This document shows, piece after piece, positions 1 to 6,454 of a DNA stretch of 13,624 nucleotides. Each line of letters starts with the position of its first letter. The first letter of the stretch is position 1. Origin of the DNA: Bacillota bacterium. Lineage in GTDB: Bacteria > Bacillota > Clostridia > Christensenellales > UBA1242. The notes below the pieces were generated by a model. It did not search any database and had not been told where the DNA came from. It saw only the letters and a list, made by a program, of their open reading frames with translations. The DNA lies in assembly GCA_009787915.1 (NCBI GenBank), contig WQSK01000023.1, positions 1 to 13,624 on the forward strand, written 5' to 3'. The translations under genes were made by a program, and so were the position numbers.

Positions 1-1003
1 GTTTTTGGTTCTTTACCATGTCGCCACCAACAATCACGTCAAAGTAATCCAATGGAATCCCTGCCGTTTCTAACTTTAATTTAATATGCACATCATACGT
101 ACCTGAACAAATCGCAGTTTTTATTTTCTTTGTTTTCAAAACCTCTAAAAGTTCCAAAAGCCCTTCTTTTATTACAGGGCGGGATTTTTTGAAAAAGTCC
201 TCGCGATATTTGCGAAAGAACGCAAACCATTCTTCTCTGGTTTCTTTGATTGTGTATTTCAAAGAAAGATTATCAAGGATTTTTCCTGCACCAAGACCAA
301 CACAATGCTCAAGATAAAAAGGTTCTATTTCTTCCCAAAAATCATAGCCTAGTTCTTTCATCGTGCCAGCGAGGGCTTTGGCGCTTAGGGTTTCGGTTTC
401 GACAATTGTGCCGTCCAAATCAAAGATTACGGCGCGGAGGTTTCGGGGTTTTCTTTTGAACCAAAAGTATCGTACATAAAACGCAGTATGCGCACACAAA
501 AATATAACGCACATTATAATCCCAATTATATTGAAAAACACAACATGGTTGACTATGGTCAAGGAATCATTGGATATGAAACTTGCCCGCATAAGGTGTA
601 TTCCCTTTGCCCAGACCGCAAAGTTAATAAAAACGGAAACAGCCAAAATCACCCAATCAAACCACCACTCCCAAGTTAGGGCTACGGACACAGCGGTTAC
701 TATTGATGCAACTATCACAGTCATACATGGCATCCAGAATTTTACGGGTTTTCCTTTTTCAGACCTGTGTTCAAAGTATACAAATGCAATTTGACGTATG
801 ATTGCAACTGCCAAAACTCCAACCAACACCCAATTCAACAATATCGCAAAGGCAACAACCTGAATCGACATAGTTATAGAACCCCATAAAAGGGTTTTGA
901 TTTTGCTCCGTTGCTGGAGTGAATAAACTGCAGCCACAACAGAAACCAGCATTATAACTTGGCTGACAATCCACAGGGGTAACGATACGGTTAGTTCGGG
1001 CAT
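1..1003 (-). CDS. YgjV-like membrane domain fused to HAD-superfamily phosphatase (3' end off window)
   Basis: The minus frame is open from 1208 to the left edge. Residues 1-175 (from the ATG at 1003) are very hydrophobic, with about five membrane segments in the arrangement of YgjV-type inner-membrane proteins. After a basic linker (WFKRKPRN) a HAD domain starts with the DLDGT motif, nucleophile Asp195 and Asp197, followed by a cap-like helical region, a motif-II-like AICSGTYDV and a GGDMVKNQ segment whose Lys suits motif III. The reading stops at the window edge, so the HAD C-terminus is missing. The expected role is a membrane-anchored phosphatase acting on a small phosphorylated substrate in the cytoplasm, with the substrate unknown. 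The start is uncertain: ATG 1066 and ATG 1018 are in frame upstream. ATG 1003 fits the usual YgjV N-terminus and a promoter lies just before it. The HAD call is firm and the YgjV call is moderate. Confidence 0.75.
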   Translation of the reverse strand, partial: MPELTVSLPLWIVSQVIMLVSVVAAVYSLQQRSKIKTLLWGSITMSIQVVAFAILLNWVLVGVLAVAIIRQIAFVYFEHRSEKGKPVKFWMPCMTVIVASIVTAVSVALTWEWWFDWVILAVSVFINFAVWAKGIHLMRASFISNDSLTIVNHVVFFNIIGIIMCVIFLCAHTAFYVRYFWFKRKPRNLRAVIFDLDGTIVETETLSAKALAGTMKELGYDFWEEIEPFYLEHCVGLGAGKILDNLSLKYTIKETREEWFAFFRKYREDFFKKSRPVIKEGLLELLEVLKTKKIKTAICSGTYDVHIKLKLETAGIPLDYFDVIVGGDMVKNQK

Positions 1004-1008
1004 GCACA

Positions 1009-1038
1009 ATAATATCATACCTGCATAGCATGAAGCAA
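1009..1038 (-). promoter_or_regulatory. Possible leaderless promoter of the YgjV-HAD gene
   Basis: On the minus strand TTGCTT (1038-1033), an 18-bp spacer and TATTAT (1014-1009) are followed after 5 nt by ATG 1003. The arrangement resembles the clearer leaderless promoters elsewhere in the window. If the true start is ATG 1066 this would be a coincidence inside the coding region. Confidence 0.35.
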
Positions 1039-1229
1039 GGAGACAACAAAAGAAAATGGAAAACATCACTAATCGGGCAACGGTCCAGATTGAAACATGT
1101 GATGGCACTATGGTTTTTAAAAGCAACAATATTTCGGTTGCTGTTGTTAAACCGCAAAGGTGTTGTTGCTGTTTAATCTGTTTTTTAAGACGTATATTTT
1201 GTTGTCCCTTTTAAAACTAAGGAGGAAAA

Positions 1230-1613
1230 ATGGCAGCAGTTAATTCAATAATCAACAAAGCAGAACTTGAAATCGAAGGGTGCGAAGACGCATTTGTAGT
1301 TGAAAGCAACCAAACAGAAGTCGACATCGTGGATATTACCCTTACAAAAACAAGTGGTTGTCACTTTGCGGTAGTTGGCGGGACAATTTCTTATTGCGTA
1401 AAAATTGAAAATCATAGTGGGGAAATCGTTCCTGATGCGCTCTTCAAAGATGTTTTGAGTTCAAGAGTATCTTATGTGACTGGCAGTTTCACAGTTGACG
1501 GGACACACGAAACACCGACTATTTCTGGAAACACAATCAGTTACGAAATACCTGAATTGCATCCGAGCCCAAGCAGCACGATGATTTGCTTTAAGGTCAA
1601 GGTACTGCACTAA
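1230..1613 (+). CDS. Small DUF11-domain protein
   Basis: A 127-aa protein that is almost entirely one DUF11-like beta-sandwich. The stretch with GGTISYCVKIENHSGE, then DALFKDVLSSRVSYVTGSF and ISYEIPELHPSPSSTMICFKV follows the DUF11 order: a 'gd.i.Yti.v.N.g' strand, 'v.D.lp....yv.gS', then a final strand. DUF11 domains usually sit as tandem repeats in large secreted surface proteins. Here a single domain stands alone, without a signal peptide, membrane segment or sorting motif, so it is probably cytoplasmic or needs another export route. It has three cysteines (residues 18, 44 and 52). The start is fixed by a strong AAGGAGG at 1219-1225, four bases before ATG. The gene stands alone between a divergent neighbour and a bidirectional terminator. 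Function unknown. Confidence 0.85.
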   Translation: MAAVNSIINKAELEIEGCEDAFVVESNQTEVDIVDITLTKTSGCHFAVVGGTISYCVKIENHSGEIVPDALFKDVLSSRVSYVTGSFTVDGTHETPTISGNTISYEIPELHPSPSSTMICFKVKVLH

Positions 1614-1615
1614 AC

Positions 1616-1649
1616 AAAAACGCGGTTTAAATTACCGCGTTTTTATTTT
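1616..1649 (+). terminator. Bidirectional intrinsic terminator
   Basis: A perfect 11-bp inverted repeat, AAAAACGCGGT (1616-1626) and ACCGCGTTTTT (1634-1644), with a 7-base loop, is followed by a T-rich run. The A-run on the 5' side makes it work in both directions: for the DUF11 gene on plus and for the DegV gene on minus, whose stop codon at 1643-1645 lies inside the structure. Confidence 0.9.
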
Positions 1650-2267
1650 ACAAACATTCCGCCGACATAATCCCGACCGCAATGTAGCCCAATCACGTTG
1701 TTCATTTCTTTGCGATAGACCAGTTTTGTGTTCGCAAGTTTTTTCAATTGAACAAGTGCAGCAAACTGGGTGTCAAAGGTTTTCAACAATTTGAACTCGC
1801 CATTGTCCATTGTCCATTGTAAAGAGGCAGAATTTATCTTTCACAATCGGAATCCAGCCCGTCGTCGTGTTGCGAACCACAAAAAAGTGTTTGATATCGT
1901 CATAAGGTTTGCCCTCCATGATTCGCTTTGTGACCAAAAGTTGTGCCTCCCCTATAAATCCGCTGTCAACCATTTTAAGGTTAGGGATTTTCAGTTGCTT
2001 GATTTGTTCAAACGTTTGGGTGGCTTTTGTGCGTTGTGACCAAGTCACATAAATCAATTCGTCGTTTGGATACTGTTCAAAAACCGCGCGATATTGCTCG
2101 GCGTTAGGGGCGGCGACTTTTAGGTATTCTTCGTCCAAAACAACACCTTCGGTATCCTCGACTTCTTCGCCTTTGTACAAGATATTATGAGATATATAAA
2201 TCAACCCCAAACGCCCTGCCGATTCTTTTGTAAGTCCAGAACCGCTGTCTGTAAAGTATCTTTTCAT
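1643..2267 (-). pseudogene. DegV family fatty-acid-binding protein, frameshifted
   Basis: The N-terminus MKRYFTDSGSGLTKE followed by a GLIYISHNILY strand is typical of DegV proteins, which bind fatty acids and act as the FakB subunit of fatty acid kinase in Bacillota. The C-terminal NNVIGLHCGRDYVGGMF is the DegV ending but lies in a different frame. The shift falls on three tandem copies of a 7-bp unit at 1800-1820. With two copies the frame reads through as FTMDNGEFKLLKTFDTQFAAL and gives about 205 aa, against the roughly 280 aa usual for DegV, so it is a compact form lacking internal segments. As written, translation ends early at 1773. The start ATG 2267 has GGAGGG before it and overlaps the upstream HD gene stop in an ATGA, so the pair is translationally coupled. 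It may be a true pseudogene, a reversible slippage state or an assembly error. Confidence 0.8.
1800..1820. repeat. Three tandem copies of a 7-bp unit inside the DegV gene
   Basis: CCATTGT occurs three times in direct succession (1800-1806, 1807-1813, 1814-1820). Because 7 is not a multiple of 3, each gain or loss of a unit changes the DegV reading frame. Two copies give the intact frame and three break it. Confidence 0.95.
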
Positions 2268-2830
2268 TTTCCCTCCACAAATGGGATGCCAAGTTCTGAA
2301 AAAACTTTTGCTCCCCTTTCCATGTATATTTTGAATATCTCTGGTGTCTTTTGTGCCCTGTAACCGTCCACAGCATTTGGATATAAAAAGCAATCCAAAA
2401 GGTCGGCATCTTTTCCAAGTTCAATGTACGGGTCATTACTATTGATATGTTTGTCACTGTGGTTTGCTATGATTTTTATTATAAGGGCTTGTTCTTCTTT
2501 TGAAAACAAACCGATTTCACCCAACATTTGTTTAGCCAAGTCCGCACTTTTTTGGGCGTGGTCTTTGTAACTGCCTGTCAAGCCAACATGGATGTCATGG
2601 AGCAACATCGCAACCGCACAAACATCTTCGCATAGGTTACGCTTTTTTGCAAGAACCCTTGCGAACTGTACTGCGCCATGGCTGTGTTTTTGTTCAAACA
2701 ATAAACTGCTGTCACGTTCAGAGTCAGTCAATTTGTTTCGCAAAAACAAATCCGCAACGTGCCTTTCATAGACAGCAACGCGGTCCGCTTTTGGGTCAAT
2801 TTGGTCGTGCTTGTAATGGTGATAAGCCAT
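2264..2830 (-). CDS. HD-domain metal-dependent phosphohydrolase
   Basis: A 188-aa protein with the HD-superfamily signature in order: His49 and His51 in KHSHG, His78-Asp79 in LLHDIH, His91 in KDHAQKSA, His124 in ANHSD and Asp141/Asp143 in KDADLLDCF. These are the expected metal ligands and general-base positions of small HD hydrolases that act on nucleotides or other phosphoesters. The substrate cannot be told from sequence. There is no membrane segment, so it is cytoplasmic. Its stop overlaps the DegV start in an ATGA, so the two are co-translated. It has no Shine-Dalgarno site, and the start lies directly after a -10 box, which suggests a leaderless message. The length is usual for a free-standing HD domain. 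Confidence 0.85.
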   Translation of the reverse strand: MAYHHYKHDQIDPKADRVAVYERHVADLFLRNKLTDSERDSSLLFEQKHSHGAVQFARVLAKKRNLCEDVCAVAMLLHDIHVGLTGSYKDHAQKSADLAKQMLGEIGLFSKEEQALIIKIIANHSDKHINSNDPYIELGKDADLLDCFLYPNAVDGYRAQKTPEIFKIYMERGAKVFSELGIPFVEGK

Positions 2831-2836
2831 GATAAA

Positions 2837-2865
2837 AATATATCATAAAAACAATGTGAGGACAA
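2837..2865 (-). promoter_or_regulatory. Predicted leaderless promoter of the HD-DegV operon
   Basis: On minus: TTGTCC (2865-2860), 17-bp spacer, TATATT (2842-2837), then 6 nt to ATG 2830. The predicted transcription start falls at the start codon. Confidence 0.6.
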
Positions 2866-2870
2866 CTTAT

Positions 2871-3206
2871 TTACTTGGTTCGGATGTATACCGCCTCGAA
2901 GGTGTCTTTGCCTGTGTTTCGTTGTTCGTGGAAAACACCTTTTGGATAGATAAAAAAGTCGCCAACCTCAAACGGGTATTCCCCGTCCTCGTCACGGACG
3001 ATTCCGCTGCCTTTCAACACATACATAAATTCATTACAGTCATCGTGCTTGTGCCACGGGAAAATTCCGCCAGCCTCTAAATAACCATGTGTTAGTCCTT
3101 GGATATTTTTGACTTCGTCTTCTGCAACAAAAAGTTTTCTGCTCCCTAACCCTCCATGTGCGGGTTCAAGTTTTACTTCATCACGTGATTTCTTTATTAT
3201 TTTCAT
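2871..3206 (-). CDS. Single-domain cupin protein
   Basis: A 111-aa cupin. Motif 1 is present as HKHDDCNEFMYVLKGSG with metal ligands His52, His54 and Glu59. Motif 2 is GDFFIYPKGVFHEQRN with His93. All four classical ligands are there, so it should bind a divalent metal. Such small cupins serve as isomerases, dioxygenases or sugar- or ligand-binding proteins, and the substrate cannot be named. ATG 3206 is preferred over the in-frame GTG at 3215 because GTGGGA precedes it at short distance and the -10 box overlaps the GTG region. It is followed after 40 bp by the HD gene on the same strand, which has its own promoter. Confidence 0.85.
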   Translation of the reverse strand: MKIIKKSRDEVKLEPAHGGLGSRKLFVAEDEVKNIQGLTHGYLEAGGIFPWHKHDDCNEFMYVLKGSGIVRDEDGEYPFEVGDFFIYPKGVFHEQRNTGKDTFEAVYIRTK

Positions 3207-3214
3207 GTATCCCA

Positions 3215-3244
3215 CTTATACCACTAAAATCAACATTCTGTCAA
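3215..3244 (-). promoter_or_regulatory. Promoter of the cupin gene
   Basis: On minus: perfect TTGACA (3244-3239), 18-bp spacer, TATAAG (3220-3215). ATG 3206 begins 8 nt beyond the -10, leaving almost no leader. Confidence 0.65.
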
Positions 3245-3262
3245 ACAACAAGAGAACAAACT

Positions 3263-3291
3263 TTGACAATTTCGTTAATTAATGCGATGCT
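3263..3291 (+). promoter_or_regulatory. Possible promoter of the Smr gene
   Basis: Perfect TTGACA (3263-3268), 17 bp, then a poor -10 GATGCT (3286-3291) with an upstream TGC that could act as an extended -10. ATG 3299 follows after 7 nt, with no Shine-Dalgarno site. Confidence 0.4.
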
Positions 3292-3298
3292 GGTTTCA

Positions 3299-3538
3299 AT
3301 GAAAGGAACGGTAAGAATTGACCTGCACGGGATGCAAGCACTTGATGCAGAATGCGAACTGCAAAATTTTCTTAATACCCTACCTTCCAATGTGCACACT
3401 GTCGAGGTAGTCCACGGACTCGGCACGGGTGCACTGAAACAAATGGTTATGAATTTCTATCACTCTCGTATAAGCCACAGAGCCCATTGCATCGGCAATG
3501 CTGGGCAAACTAATTTGTATTTGCAACAAGTTCTTTGA
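3299..3538 (+). CDS. Free-standing Smr-domain protein
   Basis: A 79-aa protein that is a bare Smr (small MutS-related) domain. IDLHGMQALDAECELQNFL matches the N-terminal 'DLHG' motif, and EVVHGLGTGALKQMV matches the 'HGkGtGvLr' motif. Smr domains carry nicking nuclease activity in MutS2 and in related DNA or RNA quality-control factors, with the two motifs lining the active site. Here no MutS or other domain is attached, so it may be a nuclease module or a nucleic-acid binder. The start is chosen at ATG 3299 because of the promoter position. ATG 3287 in the same frame would add four residues. Its TGA stop lies within the -35 box of the next gene. Confidence 0.75.
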   Translation: MKGTVRIDLHGMQALDAECELQNFLNTLPSNVHTVEVVHGLGTGALKQMVMNFYHSRISHRAHCIGNAGQTNLYLQQVL

Positions 3539-3564
3539 CAACCAAATTTCGGATATGGTAATAC
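3535..3564 (+). promoter_or_regulatory. Predicted leaderless promoter of the 257-aa gene
   Basis: TTGACA (3535-3540, overlapping the Smr stop codon), 18 bp, TAATAC (3559-3564), then 5 nt to ATG 3570. Confidence 0.55.
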
Positions 3565-3569
3565 ATAAT

Positions 3570-4343
3570 ATGTCAAATGCAAAACAACAATACAATGTCT
3601 TTCTACATGGCACCAAGCCAACTAAAACGGAATCGATGCAGGAAGTTGCTGAACTGATTATGAAAGAGGGGTTGAATATCCCGTCATCAAATTCCGTTTT
3701 AAGCACCTTGGTTTCGATTGGAAAACTGCCTGAAACTGAAAAAGAAGTTTTTGGCAGACATATACATTCCATAGGGCCTGACGATACATTTGTGAATATA
3801 ATAATCGCTACTCCAAACATAATCGAAAGCGAAGACAAAAGATATATATTAGGCGCGCCACCAATTACTTGGGATTCCGCTGGGAATCAATATGAGGAAA
3901 CTTGCATTCTTGACCATCTATGTTGCAAGTTATTAGCAGGTAAGTTACCAAAAGAGTTTGTACACGGATATGCTGTCTGTGAAATGGTTAAGTGCCAAAA
4001 AGATGACGTTGTTAAAAAAATTATTTTGAATCCAAGTAGATATTCCAATCTATCATCGGGAGAAAAAGCACAACTAGATTCCAAGTTAATAGGCTTGCTG
4101 GAAAAATCAAATATGAAAAGTATAAATGAACTACTTCAACTCGATGATATAAACAAGATACAATCTATGTTGGACATCTTTGGAGACGTTGGATTGAGCA
4201 GTTGGTACACAAGGGCCATGTCTGAACAAGTCCAAACGAAAAAGTTCAACTGTGCACGAAATGGAGCACCCGTATGTGCCATAGTTGAACCAGTAGTCAG
4301 GCGGAATTATTTTTGGCATGAGATACTACTTGATGACTTATAA
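3570..4343 (+). CDS. Uncharacterised 257-aa protein with an FLHGT-type N-terminus
   Basis: I do not recognise this gene with confidence. It begins MSNAKQQYNVFLHGTKPT and continues EVAELIMKEGLNIPSSNSVLSTL. A beta-strand plus HGT followed by '..I.keGL' and a Ser-rich STL is the kind of N-terminus seen in ADP-ribosyltransferase-like and RNA 2'-phosphotransferase-like folds, but the remaining motifs are not clear. The middle has FVNIIIATPNII, RYILGAPPITWD and ILDHLCCKLLAGKLPKEFVHGYAVCEM. The C-terminal half is helical and ends RRNYFWHEILLDDL. There is no signal peptide or membrane segment. ATG 3570 is chosen over the in-frame ATG 3498, which would overlap Smr and place the promoter inside the gene. 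It stands alone between Smr and the RHS array and may be an accessory gene. Confidence 0.7.
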   Translation: MSNAKQQYNVFLHGTKPTKTESMQEVAELIMKEGLNIPSSNSVLSTLVSIGKLPETEKEVFGRHIHSIGPDDTFVNIIIATPNIIESEDKRYILGAPPITWDSAGNQYEETCILDHLCCKLLAGKLPKEFVHGYAVCEMVKCQKDDVVKKIILNPSRYSNLSSGEKAQLDSKLIGLLEKSNMKSINELLQLDDINKIQSMLDIFGDVGLSSWYTRAMSEQVQTKKFNCARNGAPVCAIVEPVVRRNYFWHEILLDDL

Positions 4344-4382
4344 ATAATTACCACATTGGCGCTCTTGCTTTTTTGGGGTTGC

Positions 4383-4411
4383 TTGACTTATTGCGTCAAT
4401 GTCTTTATTCT
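4383..4411 (+). promoter_or_regulatory. Leaderless promoter of partner gene D
   Basis: TTGACT (4383-4388), exactly 17 bp, TATTCT (4406-4411), 6 nt, ATG 4418. The geometry is identical to the other three partner genes of the array. Confidence 0.7.
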
Positions 4412-4417
4412 TGTGTT

Positions 4418-4870
4418 ATGACAAGAAAGGAACTTGAAGAAAAGCGTTTGCGGCGAATGAATTTTTGTTGTCTGTTTTCTGTATTCTCATTTTTTGTCGG
4501 AGTCGCTCTAGTGATAATTGATATAACCGTCGAGATAGATGTGCTTCTTTATTCGGGAATCATCCTATCATTTTTATCAATAATATTTTTCATAATTCTT
4601 TGTAAAAACATTAAGGAAAAGAGAGAATTAATTAAAACTATATGCCCCGAATGTGACGAATTGTTTTCATTCAGAATCATTAAAACATCAAGAGAAGATG
4701 CTGGCGTTGCAGGCACAGGTGGCATTGCATCATATATTTTATTCTTTATCCCTAATTTTTTATCTTCACATAACAAACTAATTCGAGAAACAAAATATTT
4801 TAAGTGTACCAAATGTGGACATGGAACATCCTCACAAGAAGTTTCAAGGGAAATTGATTTAAAAAATTAA
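4418..4870 (+). CDS. Array partner D: two-TM protein with split zinc ribbon
   Basis: A 150-aa protein. A basic N-terminus (MTRKELEEKRLRR) is followed by membrane segments at about 15-37 and 42-62. A cytoplasmic zinc ribbon then has CPEC at 76-79 and CTKC at 130-133. The ribbon is split by a conserved hydrophobic insert at 100-118 (GTGGIASYILFFIPNFLSSH). It is a close relative of the partner at 6011 in both the N-terminus and the insert. ATG 4418 is chosen because the leaderless promoter ends 6 nt before it and because the homologue starts the same way. Its stop overlaps by four bases the stop of the convergent orphan RHS tip at 4867. The position beside a toxin-like tip suggests an immunity role, by inference only; it could instead be a processing or localisation partner. 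Confidence 0.75.
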   Translation: MTRKELEEKRLRRMNFCCLFSVFSFFVGVALVIIDITVEIDVLLYSGIILSFLSIIFFIILCKNIKEKRELIKTICPECDELFSFRIIKTSREDAGVAGTGGIASYILFFIPNFLSSHNKLIRETKYFKCTKCGHGTSSQEVSREIDLKN

Positions 4871-5211
4871 ATTACTCTTATCCCAGGTCTGAAAGGATTT
4901 GAAAAGGCATTTCTGATACCACTTCCTATTCGTCTTACTCCAGTCACAAAACGAGATGGTTGCCTGTTTGGAAATTGAACTTCTGGAAACCCTCCATAGA
5001 TATCCCAATGCGGTGGTTTACTTGGGTCAATGATTGGAGGCTTAGGCTTCGGATTGGGATTTATTACTTGCGGCGGTCCGACTTTTACTGGTGCAGGATT
5101 ACTTGCCCCACCTGTCAGTGTGTTCGTGACAGATGTGGGGTTCACAATAAGATTTGCACCTGCGCTGACTATGCTTGCAATTCCTTGACTTGACGATTTG
5201 GTGTTTTTCAT
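4867..5211 (-). CDS. Orphan RHS tip D (possibly expressed fragment)
   Basis: A 114-aa reading frame matching the tail of the complete RHS protein at 7350-9806 but lacking the core. It has AGANLIVNPTSVTNTLTGG then ASNPAPVKVGPP, followed by a Pro/Lys-rich middle and GIRNAFSNPFRPGIRVI at the end. Unlike tips B and C it has a plausible ATG of its own with a new N-terminus (MKNTKSSSQGIAS), so it may be either a translated small protein or a displaced tip with a chance start. I see no convincing promoter or Shine-Dalgarno site before it. It converges with partner D with a four-base overlap. In RHS systems displaced C-terminal modules often lie downstream of the main gene, as here. Confidence 0.6.
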   Translation of the reverse strand: MKNTKSSSQGIASIVSAGANLIVNPTSVTNTLTGGASNPAPVKVGPPQVINPNPKPKPPIIDPSKPPHWDIYGGFPEVQFPNRQPSRFVTGVRRIGSGIRNAFSNPFRPGIRVI

Positions 5212-5218
5212 ATAAACT
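5190..5218 (+). promoter_or_regulatory. Leaderless promoter of partner gene B
   Basis: TTGACG (5190-5195, inside the 5' end of orphan tip D), 17 bp, TAAACT (5213-5218), 6 nt, GTG 5225. This supports GTG 5225 as the start over ATG 5249. Confidence 0.65.
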
Positions 5219-5224
5219 TATCAA

Positions 5225-5656
5225 GTGGAGATAAATAAACGGAAAGATATGAAGCGAGTAAAATCTTTGAGACGCATTGTCGTGGGCTTATTGTGTTGCA
5301 TCCCTCTTGCAGTCATTGTCTTTGTGGTAGGTGGAATCATCGAAATTTCAACTTTACTTGTTGTTGGATTGTGTTTATTCGGCTTAATAATTATTCTTCT
5401 GGCTATAATTTGGGTAATTAGCATTGCGCTTAACAGACGAATCGACTCTTACTGTTCAAAGTGCAACCAACCCTCTTTGTGCTTTAAGGGAAGTAAAGTT
5501 GAAAGAACTGGGAAATTCAAAAATTATTGGTCAAGTGGTTATTATTCACATGAAATATTGGAGAAGACGAAATATTACAAATGTTCAAACTGTGGTCATG
5601 AAAAATCATCTTCAATCACGTATCCAAGTGAAGAATCATTTCCTTATCGAGGGTAG
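5225..5656 (+). CDS. Array partner B: two-TM zinc-ribbon protein
   Basis: A 143-aa protein with the same plan as the other array partners. A basic N-terminus is followed by two membrane segments (about 18-40 and 42-68), CSKC at 77-80 and CSNC at 120-123. Between the CxxC pairs is a polar, aromatic insert (NYWSSGYYSHEILEKTKYY) instead of the hydrophobic insert of partners C and D. The GTG start is chosen from the promoter position. ATG 5249, with GGAAAG before it, would remove eight residues. It converges on orphan tip B, leaving 14 bp that contain a strong hairpin. Likely an inner-membrane protein with a cytoplasmic metal-binding tail. The immunity role is inferred from context. Confidence 0.75.
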   Translation: MEINKRKDMKRVKSLRRIVVGLLCCIPLAVIVFVVGGIIEISTLLVVGLCLFGLIIILLAIIWVISIALNRRIDSYCSKCNQPSLCFKGSKVERTGKFKNYWSSGYYSHEILEKTKYYKCSNCGHEKSSSITYPSEESFPYRG

Positions 5657-5683
5657 CATAAGAAATAAACTTATAATACCCTC
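5649..5683. terminator. Hairpin between convergent partner B and tip B
   Basis: GAGGGT (5649-5654) and ACCCTC (5678-5683) enclose ATAAG (5658-5662) and CTTAT (5670-5674) with a 3x3 internal loop and a 7-base hairpin loop. It covers both stop codons. There is no U-tract, so it may serve as an mRNA 3' end protector or weak bidirectional terminator. Confidence 0.5.
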
Positions 5684-5949
5684 CAACCAAAATTGCGCCT
5701 CATTCCACGACCTTGCGGCGACCTTGGTAAAAATACTCTAGGCATAAAGGGCAGGGGCAAGGCATTGTTTACATTTCTGAATACATTGCCAATGTTTTCA
5801 GCAACTGTTGGACCACGGTCTCTTTCTGGACTTACTCCTGGGAATCCGTCATAAATTTGAGGGAAATGACCCAGTCCATGAAATTGTCTTGAGTTTTTTG
5901 GTAGAGTTATTTTTGCTGGTGCAGGATTACTTGCCCCACCAGTTAACAC
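5671..5949 (-). pseudogene. Orphan RHS tip B (core missing)
   Basis: A tip fragment whose frame is closed by a stop a few codons upstream of 5949. From there it reads LTGGASNPAPAKITLPK and then a tail nearly identical to the active tip of the full RHS gene: HFPQIYDGFPGVSPERDRG, NVFRNVNNALPLPFMPRVFL and a final FGWRVL. It lacks the RHS core, the upstream hydrophobic head (VAQTIVNGMTSVIRTGANL) and any good start, so it is probably silent. Its DNA is 157 bp collinear with the main gene (5723-5879 against 7405-7561). It faces partner B tail to tail. Best read as a displaced cassette that could be recombined back onto an RHS core. Confidence 0.7.
5723..5879. repeat. Direct repeat, tip-tail copy 1
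   Basis: 157 bp, without gaps, similar to 7405-7561. It encodes the conserved tail of tips B and A on the minus strand. Confidence 0.85.
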
Positions 5950-5975
5950 AGCCGATGGTATTTACACTAGTGAGG

Positions 5976-6004
5976 TTGACCTAAATTAATTTTTAATATA
6001 CATT
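5976..6004 (+). promoter_or_regulatory. Leaderless promoter of partner gene C
   Basis: TTGACC (5976-5981), 17 bp, TACATT (5999-6004), 6 nt, ATG 6011. Confidence 0.7.
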
Positions 6005-6010
6005 TAAAAC

Positions 6011-6454
6011 ATGACAAGAAAGGAAATTGAAGAAAAGCGCTTGCGACGAATAGCGGGGTTTCAAACTTTATTCTTCTTGTTGATTTTTGCTGGTATAGCG
6101 TCATTCATCACAGGTGCAATTATCGAATCTTATTGGTCGCTCGGATTCGGATTAATAGCAATATCTTTATCGATTGTGTTTTTAGTTTTCCTTGCAAATA
6201 AAGTAAAAGCAATAAAATTTAACGCTGAGATTTACTGTGAAAAATGCGGGACTCCTAGTTTGATTTTGGTCGACAAAAAACAGGATTTTGTGAAATATTC
6301 TGGAACTGGGGGAATTGCATCATATATCTTGTTCTTCATACCTGGCTTTTTATCGTCGCATGCAAAAATCATAAAAGTCACAAAAAAGTACAAATGTGGA
6401 AACTGTGAAAATGAGGAGTCCACGCAGATCACATGTCGTGCAAGTGACTTATAA
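6011..6454 (+). CDS. Array partner C: two-TM protein with split zinc ribbon
   Basis: A 147-aa paralogue of partner D, with N-terminus MTRKEIEEKRLRR, two membrane segments (about 17-39 and 44-63), CEKC at 76-79 and CGNC at 129-132. The conserved hydrophobic insert lies between the CxxC pairs (SGTGGIASYILFFIPGFLSS, about 97-116). Beyond the N-terminus and insert the sequences of C and D differ widely, as expected for a fast-evolving pair. The start is fixed by the promoter geometry and by agreement with partner D. The last six bases overlap the convergent tip C. Immunity toward the tip is the leading inference from position. Confidence 0.8.
   Translation: MTRKEIEEKRLRRIAGFQTLFFLLIFAGIASFITGAIIESYWSLGFGLIAISLSIVFLVFLANKVKAIKFNAEIYCEKCGTPSLILVDKKQDFVKYSGTGGIASYILFFIPGFLSSHAKIIKVTKKYKCGNCENEESTQITCRASDL

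Noticed and set aside
771..1157. 128-residue minus-strand reading frame rich in Cys and Asn
   Set aside because: It is a shadow of the YgjV-HAD frame, which has family-like membrane helices and continues into the HAD domain.
1166..1198. Sigma-70 promoter for the DUF11 gene (TTGCTG ... TATATT)
   Set aside because: The spacer is 21 bp and no better -35 is visible, so only the -10 TATATT at 1193 is plausible.
1800..1820. Programmed ribosomal frameshift in DegV
   Set aside because: There is no slippery heptamer or downstream pseudoknot, and a tandem-repeat copy change explains the shift more simply.
2268..2393. N-terminal extension of the DegV frame upstream of 2267
   Set aside because: It lies inside the HD gene in another frame, and DegV family sequence begins exactly at MKRYFTDS with a good ribosome site.
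3158..3298. Longer N-terminus for the Smr protein
   Set aside because: It would overlap the cupin gene start and promoter, and the added residues are not Smr-like.
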